Positions 32,255 to 40,980 are shown, counted from the first letter of the stretch. The stretch is DNA of 64,000 nt from Arthrobacter celericrescens (GCF_003614925.1 NZ_QYLP01000098.1:1-64000), one strand, 5' to 3'. Notes: a model not told the origin generated them from the letters alone. Translations and numbers: made by a program.

Positions 32255-32950
32255 GTGACTGCGCTGGAACCATCCGCCGAGCCCGCGCCGGGCGAGCAGG
32301 ATACTGCTGCCAAGCAGATCCCGCCCGCAGCCGTGGCCCGGATGACGCTCTACCTGCGCGCCCTCAACTCCCTCCTCGGCGAAGGAGTGGAACGGGTCTC
32401 CTCCGAGGCGCTGGCCGAGGCCTCGGGCGTCAGTTCCTCCACCCTGCGCAAGGACCTTTCCTACGTGGGCTCCTACGGGACGCGCGGCGTGGGCTACGAG
32501 GTGCAGTACCTAAGCCGCCACATCGCCGCCGCGCTGGGGCTCACCCACGACTGGAAAGTTGCGATTGTCGGGGCCGGAAACCTCGGCAAGGCCCTGGCCA
32601 GGTACGGCGGTTTCCAGTCGCGCGGCTTCGACGTAGTGGCCATCCTCGACGCCGACCCTATGGTGGTCGGCAATGAAGTCGGCTGGCTGCGGGTCAGCGA
32701 CGCAGCCAACCTCGAGCAGGTGCTGCAGCGCACCGGGACCAACATGGTGGTCCTGGCCCTGCCGGCCGCCGTGGCACAGGACGTGTGCAACCGCGTGATC
32801 AAGGCCGGAATCCGCAGCATCCTCAGTTTCGCGCCGGTGCTTTTGCAGGTCCCGCCGCACGTCAACCTGCGGAAGGTGGACATGGCCACCGAACTGCAGA
32901 TCCTCGCCTACCACGCACAACGGGCGCAGACCCCGGGCCAAGCCGTCTGA
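32255..32950 (+). CDS. rex: Redox-sensing transcriptional repressor Rex
   Basis: 231 aa. Rex senses the NADH/NAD+ ratio and represses respiratory and fermentative genes. The N-terminal winged helix (residues 25-90) has VSSEALAEASGVSSSTLRKDLSYVGSYGTRGVGYEV. The Rossmann domain starts VAIVGAGNLGKALARYGGF, and a C-terminal helix (ILAYHAQRAQ) swaps between subunits in known structures. The starting codon is taken as GTG 32255, which has GGAGAC upstream, though ATG 32243 or GTG 32222 are in frame. Confidence 0.94.
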   Translation: MTALEPSAEPAPGEQDTAAKQIPPAAVARMTLYLRALNSLLGEGVERVSSEALAEASGVSSSTLRKDLSYVGSYGTRGVGYEVQYLSRHIAAALGLTHDWKVAIVGAGNLGKALARYGGFQSRGFDVVAILDADPMVVGNEVGWLRVSDAANLEQVLQRTGTNMVVLALPAAVAQDVCNRVIKAGIRSILSFAPVLLQVPPHVNLRKVDMATELQILAYHAQRAQTPGQAV

Positions 32951-33015
32951 TAACTGCCCGACGGCGGCCGGGACTGCGCCCGTTGTTTGTTGCGGTGTGT
33001 TTCCCCGCAGCAGGA

Positions 33016-33903
33016 CTAGCGTCCGTAGGGACCCTGGCCGTAGGGGTTCGCGAAAGGCTGCGTCTTACGGAAGTACGGGGCTGACCCCGGCAGGTAGAGC
33101 AGCACGATCGCGCCGACGCCGAGCAGGATGGAGATCGTGCCGAGGCCGATCTGGCTCAGGCCAAGCAGCGAGATCGCGGCGAAGATGGTTCCGAGGATCC
33201 GGGCCCAGTTCTTGCCCCTGCGGACGTTGAACGCCACCAAGGCATAGAGGCCCGCGAAGATCACGGAGAAGATGACCACCATGGTGGCCATTATTCCGCG
33301 GAAGCTCTCCATGTCGATGCCCGGGTTGTTGGTCCCCTGGGCCCTCATGGCCTCGTCCATCATGCTGGTGAAATCGGGCGAATTGATCGCGGCAAGTGCA
33401 AACGGGATGCCGATCAGGGTCAGCACACCGGCGGCAAGGATGAGCCAGAACGAGATGTTGACCAACGGGGGAACACCAGACGTTGTGGCAGGCTGCTGGC
33501 TGGGCCATGCACCCTGTCCATACGGGGACTGGCCATATGGTGACTGGCCGAACTGCTGGCCGCCCTGGTTGTATTGGCCGCCCTGACCGCCGTACTGGCC
33601 CTGACCGCCGTACTGGGGAGCGGACGGCTGCTGGCCGTACTGTGCGCCCTGGCCATACTGAGCACCCTCGCCGTATTGAGGTGCTCCCTGCCCGTACTGC
33701 GGGGCCTGACCGAATTGCGGTGCATTTTGGCCGTACTGCGGCGCCGAGGGCTGCTGCCCGTACTGTGCACCCTCGCCGTATTGGGGTGCTCCCTGCCCGT
33801 ACTGCGGTTCTGCCGGCTGCCCGTACTTTGGCGGCTCGGGCGTGCCCTGCTGGGAATCGCCGTTTTCACCGGAGTTGGCGGGCGGGTATGGAGGGTTGCT
33901 CAT
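33016..33903 (-). CDS. Low-complexity-tailed four-helix membrane protein (paralogue 1)
   Basis: 295 aa from ATG 33903 (AAAGGAA upstream). Residues 1-150 are a low-complexity tail made of Tyr-Gly-Gln repeats of the form QYGQGAPQYGEGAQYGQ, with Pro and Ala. Four membrane helices follow (about 160-290: FWLILAAGVLTLIGIPFALAA, MATMVVIFSVIFAGLYALVAF, ARILGTIFAAISLLGL and TISILLGVGAIVLLYLPGS). The fold resembles DUF4064-type membrane proteins. The function is unknown; such tails are candidates for condensate or cell-pole interactions (inference). It is next to a paralogue at 34100. Confidence 0.7.
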   Translation of the reverse strand: MSNPPYPPANSGENGDSQQGTPEPPKYGQPAEPQYGQGAPQYGEGAQYGQQPSAPQYGQNAPQFGQAPQYGQGAPQYGEGAQYGQGAQYGQQPSAPQYGGQGQYGGQGGQYNQGGQQFGQSPYGQSPYGQGAWPSQQPATTSGVPPLVNISFWLILAAGVLTLIGIPFALAAINSPDFTSMMDEAMRAQGTNNPGIDMESFRGIMATMVVIFSVIFAGLYALVAFNVRRGKNWARILGTIFAAISLLGLSQIGLGTISILLGVGAIVLLYLPGSAPYFRKTQPFANPYGQGPYGR

Positions 33904-34036
33904 GGCATTCCTTTGCATGGTCGACTGCGGTTCGGCTGCCGGGCCAGCAAATACCACTGCCCCCAGCTTTGCTAGTTCCACCGTACCCCGGCCCCGGGCC
34001 GCGGAGCCCGATTCCCAGCGGATTTCCGGCAACGGA

Positions 34037-34069
34037 AAGGCCGCGGGGTCCGGTGGACGCCGCGGCCTT
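34037..34069 (-). terminator. Terminator of paralogue 2
   Basis: AAGGCCGCGG pairs perfectly with CCGCGGCCTT, with an inner GTCC/GGAC stem, about 15 bp in all. Read on the minus strand it follows the gene ending at 34100 and is followed by TTTCC. Confidence 0.75.
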
Positions 34070-34099
34070 CGGGCAAGCACTGTCCCTATGTGGACGGGT

Positions 34100-34762
34100 T
34101 TATGCGAAATGCTTCTGCGACTCCGGAAGCCACATCAGCACACCGGCCGCCACCGCGACCGCGGAGCCAATGAAGCCCAGGTTCAGGGTGACCAGTTGGA
34201 GTAGCAGCGAAATCACGGCAAGTCCGGCCAGGATGCTCAGCACCAGGCGTGCCCACCGGGCGCCTTCCTTGAGCCGGATCGCGATGAAGATGTACAGGGC
34301 AGCGAAGATCAGGCTGAATACGAAGCCTACGATGCCGGGGCCGACGAGAAGCTCACCGAAGTAGCCGCGGAGCGCGAAGATGTTGATCAGGCTTGCCACA
34401 ACGCCAAGGGCGGCTGCGCCGACCCAGAGCCAGTAGGACAAAGTCAGCTGCTGCGGAACGCCGGTGGTGTCGCGGAAGCGTTGGGCGATGTTGTTGAAGT
34501 CAAGGCCGAAAGTGTTCCGGGCCGGAGCCGCGTATCCCAAGCCGGCGGGCGGAGCATTGTTCGCTCCGGCGGTGGGCATGCCGTACCCCGGAGGCGGTGC
34601 CTGGTAGCCGGGTGCCTGGTACCCGGGAGCTTGGTAACCCGGCGCCTGGTAGTTGGGTGGTTGCGGTGCGCCCTGCGGGGGCTGGTAGCCGGCGGGAGGA
34701 ACATCGCCGGAGGGCGGAGGTTGTGAGCCTGGCTGCTGAGGAACTTCGTTTGGGTTACTCAT
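34100..34762 (-). CDS. Low-complexity-tailed four-helix membrane protein (paralogue 2)
   Basis: 220 aa from ATG 34762. The N-terminal 80 residues are proline/glutamine-rich with three adjacent QAPGY units, then four membrane helices from about residue 108 (LSYWLWVGAAALGVVASLINIFAL, ELLVGPGIVGFVFSLIFAALYIFIAI, ARLVLSILAGLAVISLLLQLVTL, GFIGSAVAVAAGVLMWL). It shares the MSNP start, tail-plus-helices plan and the R-W-A-R-L/I pattern with its neighbour, but the tail repeat differs. Function unknown. Confidence 0.7.
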   Translation of the reverse strand: MSNPNEVPQQPGSQPPPSGDVPPAGYQPPQGAPQPPNYQAPGYQAPGYQAPGYQAPPPGYGMPTAGANNAPPAGLGYAAPARNTFGLDFNNIAQRFRDTTGVPQQLTLSYWLWVGAAALGVVASLINIFALRGYFGELLVGPGIVGFVFSLIFAALYIFIAIRLKEGARWARLVLSILAGLAVISLLLQLVTLNLGFIGSAVAVAAGVLMWLPESQKHFA

Positions 34763-34897
34763 GGCATCACTGTAGACCTGAGGTTGAAGGTTTCCTAGGA
34801 AATTTTCGGCGAACTCCCGGCCTTCACGCGGCCTCGTGGTGAATGCTCCAGCGGGTGGATTCACGGCATGGATGCCCGTCCGGAGGGCGGCAACGAA

Positions 34898-34953
34898 AAG
34901 CGGCGCTGCCCGGCGGTAGCGGAGATCCGCGTACCTTCCGGGAAGCGCCGCTT
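34898..34953 (-). terminator. Terminator-like inverted repeat after yceI
   Basis: AAGCGGCGCT (34898-34907) is the exact complement of AGCGCCGCTT (34944-34953), and the loop can form an inner CCCGG/CCGGG stem. It lies just downstream of the yceI stop on the minus strand. Confidence 0.55.
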
Positions 34954-34971
34954 CCGGGAACTGCGGGAGAC

Positions 34972-35520
34972 TCAGGCGGCGGGGGCGATGAAGGCCAGTT
35001 CGAGGTTGATGACAACCTTGTCGCTGACCAGCACGCCGCCGGCTTCCAGTACGGCGTTCCAGGTCAGGCCGAATTCCTTGCGGCTGATGGTGGTCTCGCC
35101 CGAGAGTCCGGCGCGGGTGTTGCCGAAGGGGTCCACTGCGACGCCGTTGAATTCGGTCTCGATGGCGACCTCCTTGGTGACGCCCTTGATGGTCAGGTCG
35201 CCCACCAGGTCGAAGCTGTCGCCGTTGGCCTTGATGTGGCGGGACACGAAGTTGATCTCCGGGAACTTCTCGACGTCGAAGAAGTCCTCGCCCTTGACGT
35301 GGCCGTCGCGGTTGACGTCGCCGGAGTCGAAGCTGGCGGTCTGGATGGTGGCGTTGACCTTGGAGTCGGCCAGGTGGTCCGCCAGTTCCAGGGTGGCCTC
35401 GGCTTCGGTGAACTGGCCGCGGACCTTGCTGATGCCGGCGTGGCGGACGGTGAAGCCGATTTCGCTGTGCGAGTTGTCGAGGGTCCAGGTACCGGTGGTG
35501 ACGTTGGCGGGGAGGGTCAT
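34972..35520 (-). CDS. yceI: YceI-family lipid-binding protein
   Basis: 182 aa, ten-stranded antiparallel lipocalin-like barrel that binds isoprenoids such as polyprenyl-phosphates. The family core is TWTLDNSHSEIGFTVRH, GQFTEAEATLELAD, EDFFDVEKFPEINFVSR, GDLTIKGVTKEVAIE and ISRKEFGLTWNAVLEAGG. There is no signal peptide, unlike E. coli YceI, so it should stay in the cytoplasm as in many actinobacterial forms. The promoter region is AT-rich with a TTGCAT/ATGCAA dyad. Confidence 0.9.
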   Translation of the reverse strand: MTLPANVTTGTWTLDNSHSEIGFTVRHAGISKVRGQFTEAEATLELADHLADSKVNATIQTASFDSGDVNRDGHVKGEDFFDVEKFPEINFVSRHIKANGDSFDLVGDLTIKGVTKEVAIETEFNGVAVDPFGNTRAGLSGETTISRKEFGLTWNAVLEAGGVLVSDKVVINLELAFIAPAA

Positions 35521-35592
35521 GGCGTTCTCCTTGGAGTAGGTGTGGGTGGAATTCTCCGGTCGGAGGACAGTTACTTGAACAATCAACCGATC

Positions 35593-35621
35593 TTGCATCC
35601 AGTATAAACATGCAAATGCAT
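35593..35621. promoter_or_regulatory. Possible operator and promoter before yceI
   Basis: TTGCAT (35593-35598) and ATGCAA (35610-35615) are an inverted pair, followed by the palindrome ATGCAT (35616-35621). The stretch is the most AT-rich in this part of the window and includes TATACT-like sequence on the minus strand. A MarR-type repressor is one option. Confidence 0.4.
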
Positions 35622-35719
35622 CTTTTATTCCATCTCCGGGGAACATTTTTTCCGGAACTTCAGTTCTACGTGGCGTAGAAGATTTCTGATTGCCCATCCT
35701 CTTTGAGAAACTGGTAGAC

Positions 35720-36385
35720 ATGCCCCACGCAACTGTCCATCTGCTCCGCCATGGCGAGGTATATAACCCCGACGGCGTCCTGTATGGCAGACTGCCCGAA
35801 TTCCACCTGTCCGAGCGCGGACAGGCGATGGCGCGCGTGCTCGCCGAGCACTTCGAAGCGCGCGTCGCGGCCGGGGCAAAGATCGTCCATCTGGTGGCCT
35901 CACCGCTCACGCGTGCCCAGGAAACCGCCCAGCCGAGCTCGGACGCCCTGGGCCTGGAGATCCATACGGATCCCCGGATCATCGAGGCCGAGAACCACTT
36001 CGAGGGACTGCACGCGCGGCCCTCGGAGTTCCTGAAGCCGAAGCATTGGTTCCACTTCCGGAACCCCCTCCGCCCGTCTTGGGGCGAGCCATACACCCAG
36101 CAGGTGGCGCGCATGCGCGCCGCCATCGAGGACGCCCGGCAGCGCGCCGTCGAACTCGGGGGAGACGGTGCCGAAGCGATCCTGGTGAGCCACCAGCTGC
36201 CCATCTACGCCACCCGCCGCAGCGCCGAAGGGCGCCGGCTGTGGCATGACCCGCGCAAGCGCGAATGCACGCTGACGTCCCTGACGTCCTTGGTGTTCGA
36301 CGCCGACGGCGCCCTCGTGCGGGTCGACTACAGCGAGCCCGCGGCAGCGTTGCTGCCCGGCGCCGCAAGCACTCCCGGAGCATGA
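35720..36385 (+). CDS. Histidine phosphatase (phosphoglycerate mutase-like) family protein
   Basis: 221 aa. The active-site RHG motif is VHLLRHGEVYNPDGVLYGR, with the second histidine in ILVSHQLPIYATRR and catalytic-pocket arginine/glutamate in ASPLTRAQETAQ. The protein begins MPHATVHLLRHG; a longer frame at 35690 is less likely. The substrate is unknown. It overlaps the next gene by four bases (ATGA) and thus belongs to the cytochrome-c maturation operon, as its mycobacterial equivalent does (Rv0525 region). Confidence 0.9.
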   Translation: MPHATVHLLRHGEVYNPDGVLYGRLPEFHLSERGQAMARVLAEHFEARVAAGAKIVHLVASPLTRAQETAQPSSDALGLEIHTDPRIIEAENHFEGLHARPSEFLKPKHWFHFRNPLRPSWGEPYTQQVARMRAAIEDARQRAVELGGDGAEAILVSHQLPIYATRRSAEGRRLWHDPRKRECTLTSLTSLVFDADGALVRVDYSEPAAALLPGAASTPGA

Positions 36386-37002
36386 CATTGGAAAAGCACA
36401 GCAACACCTCCCGACGACGCTTCCTCGCCGCCGGGGGAGCGGCCCTCGCGGCACTGACCGTTGGCCTCTCGGCCTGCGCCCCGCAGGAAGACAACCTTGC
36501 CAAGCAGGCGAACGTGGGCGACAACAAGAACTACATCGCCGGTGACGGCTCCGTCACCGAGTTCGCCAAGGCCGAACGCTCGGCCCCGGTGCAGATTGAC
36601 GGTACCCTGTTCGACGGCACCGCGGTGAAGGCCGCAGACCTCCTCGGCCAGGTAACGGTGCTGAACTTCTGGTTCGCGGCCTGCGCCCCCTGCCGGGTCG
36701 AGGCGCCGATCCTTGAGGGCCTGCACCAGGACTTCAAAACCAAGGGCGTCCAGTTCTTCGGCGTGAACCTGCGCGATGAAAAAGCCACCGCCGAGGCCTT
36801 CGAGAAGAGCTTCAGCCTGACGTACCCGAGCTTCAACGACAAGAACGGCTCCGTGCTGCTCTCCGTTTCCGGCCTGGTTCCGCCGAATGCCGTGCCCACC
36901 ACGCTCGTCCTGGACAAGGAAGGCCGGGTTGCCTCCCGCGTCCTGGGCGAAGTCGAGAAGGGCACCCTGAAGGCCCTCATCAGCGCCGCGGCAGCCGAGT
37001 AG
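36382..37002 (+). CDS. TlpA/ResA-like lipoprotein thiol-disulfide oxidoreductase
   Basis: 206 aa. It has a twin-arginine-like N-terminus (SRRRFLAAGGAALAALTVGLSAC) whose lipobox LSAC predicts a lipid-anchored protein outside the membrane. The AhpC/TSA-type thioredoxin domain has FWFAACAPCRVEAP, with CAPC as redox centre, and VPTTLVLDKEG containing the cis-proline. It should keep apocytochrome c cysteines reduced for haem attachment, receiving electrons through the following CcdA. The start overlaps the phosphatase stop (ATGA). Confidence 0.93.
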   Translation: MTLEKHSNTSRRRFLAAGGAALAALTVGLSACAPQEDNLAKQANVGDNKNYIAGDGSVTEFAKAERSAPVQIDGTLFDGTAVKAADLLGQVTVLNFWFAACAPCRVEAPILEGLHQDFKTKGVQFFGVNLRDEKATAEAFEKSFSLTYPSFNDKNGSVLLSVSGLVPPNAVPTTLVLDKEGRVASRVLGEVEKGTLKALISAAAAE

Positions 37003-37016
37003 GCGGCCGGACGAAC

Positions 37017-37772
37017 GTGAACAGCCCCTTCGCGGAGACCATCCTCAACGGTTCCCTCCTCCTGGCCATCCCGGTGGCCCTGCTGGCCGGACTCGTCTCC
37101 TTCCTTTCGCCGTGCGTGCTGCCCCTGGTGCCCGGGTACCTGGGCTACGTCACCGGGCTGACCGGCGTCGACCTCCAAAAGCAGCGGCGCGGCCGCATGC
37201 TTGCCGGAATCGGGCTGTTCGTGCTCGGCTTCTCCGTGATCTTCGTCCTGCTCGGCGGCGCCTTCGGCCAGCTCGGCACGCTGCTTTCCGGCCCGCAGAA
37301 CGCCTGGATCACCCAGCTGCTGGGCATTCTGGTGATCGTCATGGGCGTCGTCTTCATGGGCGGTTTCAGCTGGCTGCAGCGTGACGCGAAGATCCACGCG
37401 AAGCCCCCGGCCGGTCTGTGGGGTGCGCCGCTGTTGGGCATCACCTTCGGCCTGGGCTGGGCACCGTGCATCGGTCCGACCTATTCGGCCGTGCAGCTGC
37501 TGAGCATGTCCGGCGGCTCCTCCGCCGCCAAGGGCGCCCTGCTTGCCTTCGTGTACAGCCTGGGCCTGGGCGTGCCGTTCCTGCTGATCGCCCTCGCCGT
37601 GCGCAAGGGCGCCGGCATCATGTCCTTCTTCCGCAAGCACCGCCTGGCGATCCAGCGGGCCGGCGGGGCCATCCTGATCCTCCTGGGGATCCTGATGGCC
37701 AGCGGAGTGTGGGGTGCCTGGGTCACCGGGCTGCAGTACTGGTTCCAAACCGATGTGAAGTTGCCGATCTGA
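37017..37772 (+). CDS. ccdA: Cytochrome c biogenesis protein CcdA
   Basis: 251 aa, six-helix membrane protein passing electrons from cytoplasmic thioredoxin to extracytoplasmic thiol proteins. The conserved cysteines sit in SFLSPCVLPLVPGYLGYVTG (helix 1) and GWAPCIGPT (helix 4). It starts at GTG 37017, 15 bases after the TlpA-like stop; its own stop overlaps the next start (TGATG). The set CcdA-ResB-CcsB is the System II apparatus. Confidence 0.95.
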   Translation: MNSPFAETILNGSLLLAIPVALLAGLVSFLSPCVLPLVPGYLGYVTGLTGVDLQKQRRGRMLAGIGLFVLGFSVIFVLLGGAFGQLGTLLSGPQNAWITQLLGILVIVMGVVFMGGFSWLQRDAKIHAKPPAGLWGAPLLGITFGLGWAPCIGPTYSAVQLLSMSGGSSAAKGALLAFVYSLGLGVPFLLIALAVRKGAGIMSFFRKHRLAIQRAGGAILILLGILMASGVWGAWVTGLQYWFQTDVKLPI

Positions 37773-39448
37773 TGAGCGAGCCCGTGGAAGACACCAAGAA
37801 ATCCAAGACCCTCGAGGACGCCAAGGCCGGGGCAGCACTGCCCACACTCGGCCTCAAGGGCATGCTCCGCTGGGCCTGGACCCAGCTGACCAGCATGCGC
37901 ACCGCGCTGTTCCTGCTGCTCCTGCTGGCGGTGGCCGCCGTTCCGGGTTCGCTGTTCCCGCAGCGACCGGCCAACCCCGCCGTCGTCACGCAGTACATCA
38001 AGGACCACCCGGATTACGGCAAGATCCTGGATGCAGTCCAGCTCTACGACGTCTACTCCTCGGCCTGGTTCTCGGCCATCTACCTCCTGCTGTTCATCTC
38101 CCTGATCGGCTGCGTGACCCCGCGCGCCATCGCGCACTACAGGGCGGTGCGCTCCCAGCCGCCGCGGACCCCGAAGCGGCTGTCCCGCCTTCCGGAGTAC
38201 GGCACCCTGGTGGTCCCCGCCGACGCCGGGATCCCGGCGTCGCGCGCCATCACCGATGCCGCCGCGCTGCTCAGGAAGCGCGGCTACCGCGTGGAGGTCA
38301 GGGACGCCGACGGCGACCGGCCCTCCCTCGGTGCCGAACGCGGCTTCCTCAAGGAAGTGGGCAACCTCGTCTTCCACACCTCGCTGATCGGCGTGCTGGT
38401 GTCCGTGGCGATCGGCGGGCTGTTCGGTTACAGCGGCCAGCGCATCCTGGTGGAAGGGGACACGTTCGTGAACACCCTGGTGGGCTACGACCAGTTCAGC
38501 CCCGGAACCAACTTCCAGAGCAGCTGGCTGCAGCCCTACTCCATCCAGCTGGACAAGTTCGACGTGAAGTTCGACCGTGAATCGCCGGCCCATTTCGGCC
38601 AGCCCATCGACTTCACCGCACAGGTCACCACCAAGGAAAACCCCGGCGCACCGGCCGAAAAGAAGGTCCTGAAGGTCAATGACCCCGTCACCCTCGGCGG
38701 CACCAGCATCTACCTCACCGGCAACGGCTACGCACCGGTCGTCACCGTCCGCGACGGCAAGGGCAACGTCGCGCTGCAGGGGCCCGTGGTGGCCAAGCTG
38801 CAGGGCGACAACTATTACTCCTCGGTGGTCATCAAGGTCCCCGACGCCAAGCCCGAGCAGCTGGGCTTTGCCGGCTTCTTCCTGCCCACCGCGTTCGTCA
38901 CCGAACAAGGCGTGTCCTTCAGCGGCGACCCGGAACTCATCAACCCGCAGCTCAGCCTGAACTCGTACTACGGCGACCTCGGCCTGGACAAGGGCACCCC
39001 GCAGAACGTGTTCGAGCTCGACGTCAAGGGCCTCACCCAACTCAACGGCCGCGACCTCCCCACCAAGGGCATCACCCTGGTACCCGGCAAGACGTACACC
39101 CTGCCGGACGGCAAGGGCAGCATCAGTTTCGACGGCGTCAAGAAGTACGTTGGCGTGGACATCCACCACAACCCGGGCCAGGTGAGTGCCCTGTTCTTCG
39201 CCCTGCTCGCCGTCGCCGGCCTGGTGGTCTCCCTCTACCTGAACCGCCGCCGCGTCTGGGTCCGCACGGGAACCCACGACGACGGACGCACGATGGTGGA
39301 GTACGGACTGCTGGCCCGCGGTGAAGACCACCGCCTGGCCGGCGAATCCGCCGCGATCCGTGAACTGTTCCAGCGCGAATGGCAGCTGGGGCCGGACGCC
39401 CCCGAAACTTCCGACACCGTCGCCTCGACAAAGACTAAGGACCAGTAA
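37772..39448 (+). CDS. resB: Cytochrome c biogenesis protein ResB
   Basis: 558 aa, System II haem-ligation component. An N-terminal cytoplasmic stretch (about 1-35) leads into helix MRTALFLLLLLAVAAVPGSLFPQ, with the LFPQR motif. A second helix pair near residues 90-110 (AWFSAIYLLLFISLIGC) precedes a large external domain and a final helix at about 465-485 (VSALFFALLAVAGLVVSLYL). The C-terminus is soluble. It forms the membrane complex with CcsB that attaches haem to CXXCH. Coupled by TGATG and TAATG overlaps to its neighbours. Confidence 0.94.
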   Translation: MSEPVEDTKKSKTLEDAKAGAALPTLGLKGMLRWAWTQLTSMRTALFLLLLLAVAAVPGSLFPQRPANPAVVTQYIKDHPDYGKILDAVQLYDVYSSAWFSAIYLLLFISLIGCVTPRAIAHYRAVRSQPPRTPKRLSRLPEYGTLVVPADAGIPASRAITDAAALLRKRGYRVEVRDADGDRPSLGAERGFLKEVGNLVFHTSLIGVLVSVAIGGLFGYSGQRILVEGDTFVNTLVGYDQFSPGTNFQSSWLQPYSIQLDKFDVKFDRESPAHFGQPIDFTAQVTTKENPGAPAEKKVLKVNDPVTLGGTSIYLTGNGYAPVVTVRDGKGNVALQGPVVAKLQGDNYYSSVVIKVPDAKPEQLGFAGFFLPTAFVTEQGVSFSGDPELINPQLSLNSYYGDLGLDKGTPQNVFELDVKGLTQLNGRDLPTKGITLVPGKTYTLPDGKGSISFDGVKKYVGVDIHHNPGQVSALFFALLAVAGLVVSLYLNRRRVWVRTGTHDDGRTMVEYGLLARGEDHRLAGESAAIRELFQREWQLGPDAPETSDTVASTKTKDQ

Positions 39449-40467
39449 TGTTGTTCTCCATCAACGAGACCATGGGCCAGTACAGCGAGCTCTTCATGCT
39501 GCTGGCCGCAGGCACGTACACGGTGGCGTTTGTCGCCTTCGCCTGGGACCTGGCCAAGAGCAGCAAGACGCTGCGCGCCGTCGACCTGAAGGCCGCTGCC
39601 GCCGCCAAGGTGCCGGTCGCCGTCGGCAGCGCCGGTTCGGAAGCCGTCCCGGCAGCCGGGTCCGCGGAAGCACGCACCGCAGGTGCTGACATGCGCTACG
39701 CCGCCGAGCGCCGGGCACCTGCCCGCGTCGCGGTGGCCCTGACCATCCTCGGCGCGCTCATCCACGGTGCCGGCGTGGTCACCCGGGCCCTCGGCGCAGG
39801 CCGCGTGCCCTGGGGCAACATGTACGAATTCCTCACCACCGGCGCGTTCGTTGCCGTGGTGGTCTTCCTGCTGGCCCTGGTCCGCCGCGACCTGCGCTTC
39901 CTGGGAACCTTCGTGATCGGCCTGGCCGTGATCATGCTCGTGGCCGCGTCCGTGGCCTACTGGACCCCGGTGGGCCACCTCGTCCCGGCGCTGCAGAGCT
40001 ACTGGCTTGTGATCCACGTGTCCATCGCGGTGCTGTCCTCGGCGCTCTTCACGCTGACGTTCGCCATGTCCGCGCTGCAGCTGGTCCAGTCGCACCGGCA
40101 GAAGACGCTTGAGGCCGGCGGCGCCGACAAGCTCGGCTTCATGCGCCTGGTTCCGGACGCCCTCAGCCTGGAGAACCTGTCCTACCGGATCAACACCGTG
40201 GCGTTCGTGGGCTGGACCTTCACCCTGATGTTCGGCGCCATCTGGGCCGAGAAGGCCTGGGGCCGCTTCTGGGGCTGGGACACCAAGGAAGTCTGGACCT
40301 TCGTGATCTGGGTGGTCTACGCCGGTTATCTGCACGCCCGCGCCACCCGCGGCTGGACCGGCACCCGCGCCGCTTGGCTGTCGATCGTGGGCTACCTGTG
40401 CGTGATCTTCAACTTCACGATCGTGAACCAGTTCTTCAACGGCCTGCACTCGTACTCGGGCCTGTAA
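39448..40467 (+). CDS. ccsB: Cytochrome c biogenesis protein CcsB/ResC (haem handling)
   Basis: 339 aa. The tryptophan-rich WWD signature is present as WAEKAWGRFWGWDTKEVWTFVIW, with conserved histidines in LIHGAGVVTRALGAGRVPWGNMYEF and YLHARATRGWTG. Eight or so helices are apparent. An Ala/Val-rich insertion at about 45-90 (KAAAAAKVPVAVGSAGSE) separates the first helix from the rest. It partners with ResB; its start overlaps the ResB stop (TAATG) and it ends the operon. Confidence 0.94.
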   Translation: MLFSINETMGQYSELFMLLAAGTYTVAFVAFAWDLAKSSKTLRAVDLKAAAAAKVPVAVGSAGSEAVPAAGSAEARTAGADMRYAAERRAPARVAVALTILGALIHGAGVVTRALGAGRVPWGNMYEFLTTGAFVAVVVFLLALVRRDLRFLGTFVIGLAVIMLVAASVAYWTPVGHLVPALQSYWLVIHVSIAVLSSALFTLTFAMSALQLVQSHRQKTLEAGGADKLGFMRLVPDALSLENLSYRINTVAFVGWTFTLMFGAIWAEKAWGRFWGWDTKEVWTFVIWVVYAGYLHARATRGWTGTRAAWLSIVGYLCVIFNFTIVNQFFNGLHSYSGL

Positions 40468-40482
40468 AGCGGTTTAGGGCGG

Positions 40483-40506
40483 CGCCGGGCGGTTCGCCCG
40501 GCGTTT
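40483..40506 (+). terminator. Terminator of the cytochrome c maturation operon
   Basis: CGCCGGGCG (40483-40491) and CGCCCGGCG (40495-40503) form a perfect 9-bp stem with three-base loop, followed by TTTCCCGTTTT. Confidence 0.8.
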
Positions 40507-40530
40507 CCCGTTTTGGGGCCGCTTTAGCCC

Positions 40531-40899
40531 TTAGGCGTCGCCGTCGGACGCCGACTCGCCCCCGAGCTTGCGTTCCCGCTCCTCGAGTTCCTTCCGGAGC
40601 TTCTTCAGCCGTTCCGCTTCGCTTTGGTTTCGGCGCCGGATTTCGAGGTTGCGCAGGAACTCGGGGTCGTCGTCGGGCGCGGTCGGGTGGCCCGGGAAGA
40701 CCTGCTGGACGGCCCGTCCGCCGTACGGACGTCCGAAGATGAACCACAGGATGGCTCCCAGGACCGGAAGCACCACCATCACAACGATCCACGCCGGCTT
40801 GGAGATGCCCCGGACGTAGCGCCCGTCTGTGCGAATCACATCCACCAGGCCATACACGAAGACCAACAGGACGAGGATGACTGCAATAACGCGCGGCAT
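40531..40899 (-). CDS. Small membrane protein with phospholipase D nuclease N-terminal type helices
   Basis: 122 aa from ATG 40899. Two membrane helices (about 4-22 IAVILVLLVFVYGLVDVI; 35-55 AWIVVMVVLPVLGAILWFIFG) end in the FGRPYGG pattern of the PLDc_N domain, normally found at the N-terminus of cardiolipin synthases. The rest is a charged helical tail (QSEAERLKKLRKELEERERKL) probably forming a coiled coil. No catalytic HKD motif is present, so it is not a phospholipase itself. Confidence 0.8.
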   Translation of the reverse strand: MPRVIAVILVLLVFVYGLVDVIRTDGRYVRGISKPAWIVVMVVLPVLGAILWFIFGRPYGGRAVQQVFPGHPTAPDDDPEFLRNLEIRRRNQSEAERLKKLRKELEERERKLGGESASDGDA

Positions 40900-40906
40900 A
40901 CCTTCA

Positions 40907-40912
40907 AGTCTA
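40907..40912 (-). promoter_or_regulatory. Leaderless -10 (TAGACT) for the PLDc_N-type gene
   Basis: TAGACT on the minus strand ends seven bases before ATG 40899. Confidence 0.5.
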
Positions 40913-40968
40913 GCGACCGTGTGAGGGCTGTGATGCCCGCCGGCGACGGCCGGCGGGCGTCCGGACGG

Positions 40969-40974
40969 TAAACT
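40969..40974 (+). promoter_or_regulatory. Leaderless -10 (TAAACT) for the DUF4229 gene
   Basis: TAAACT ends six bases before GTG 40981. It faces the leaderless promoter of the divergent gene about 60 bases away. Confidence 0.55.
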
Positions 40975-40980
40975 TGATCC

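Noticed and set aside
33550..33830. Repetitive QYGQ-coding stretch as a CRISPR array or minisatellite
   Set aside because: The repeats are in frame with a single membrane protein and follow amino-acid periodicity. Units are short and irregular with no conserved repeat-spacer structure.
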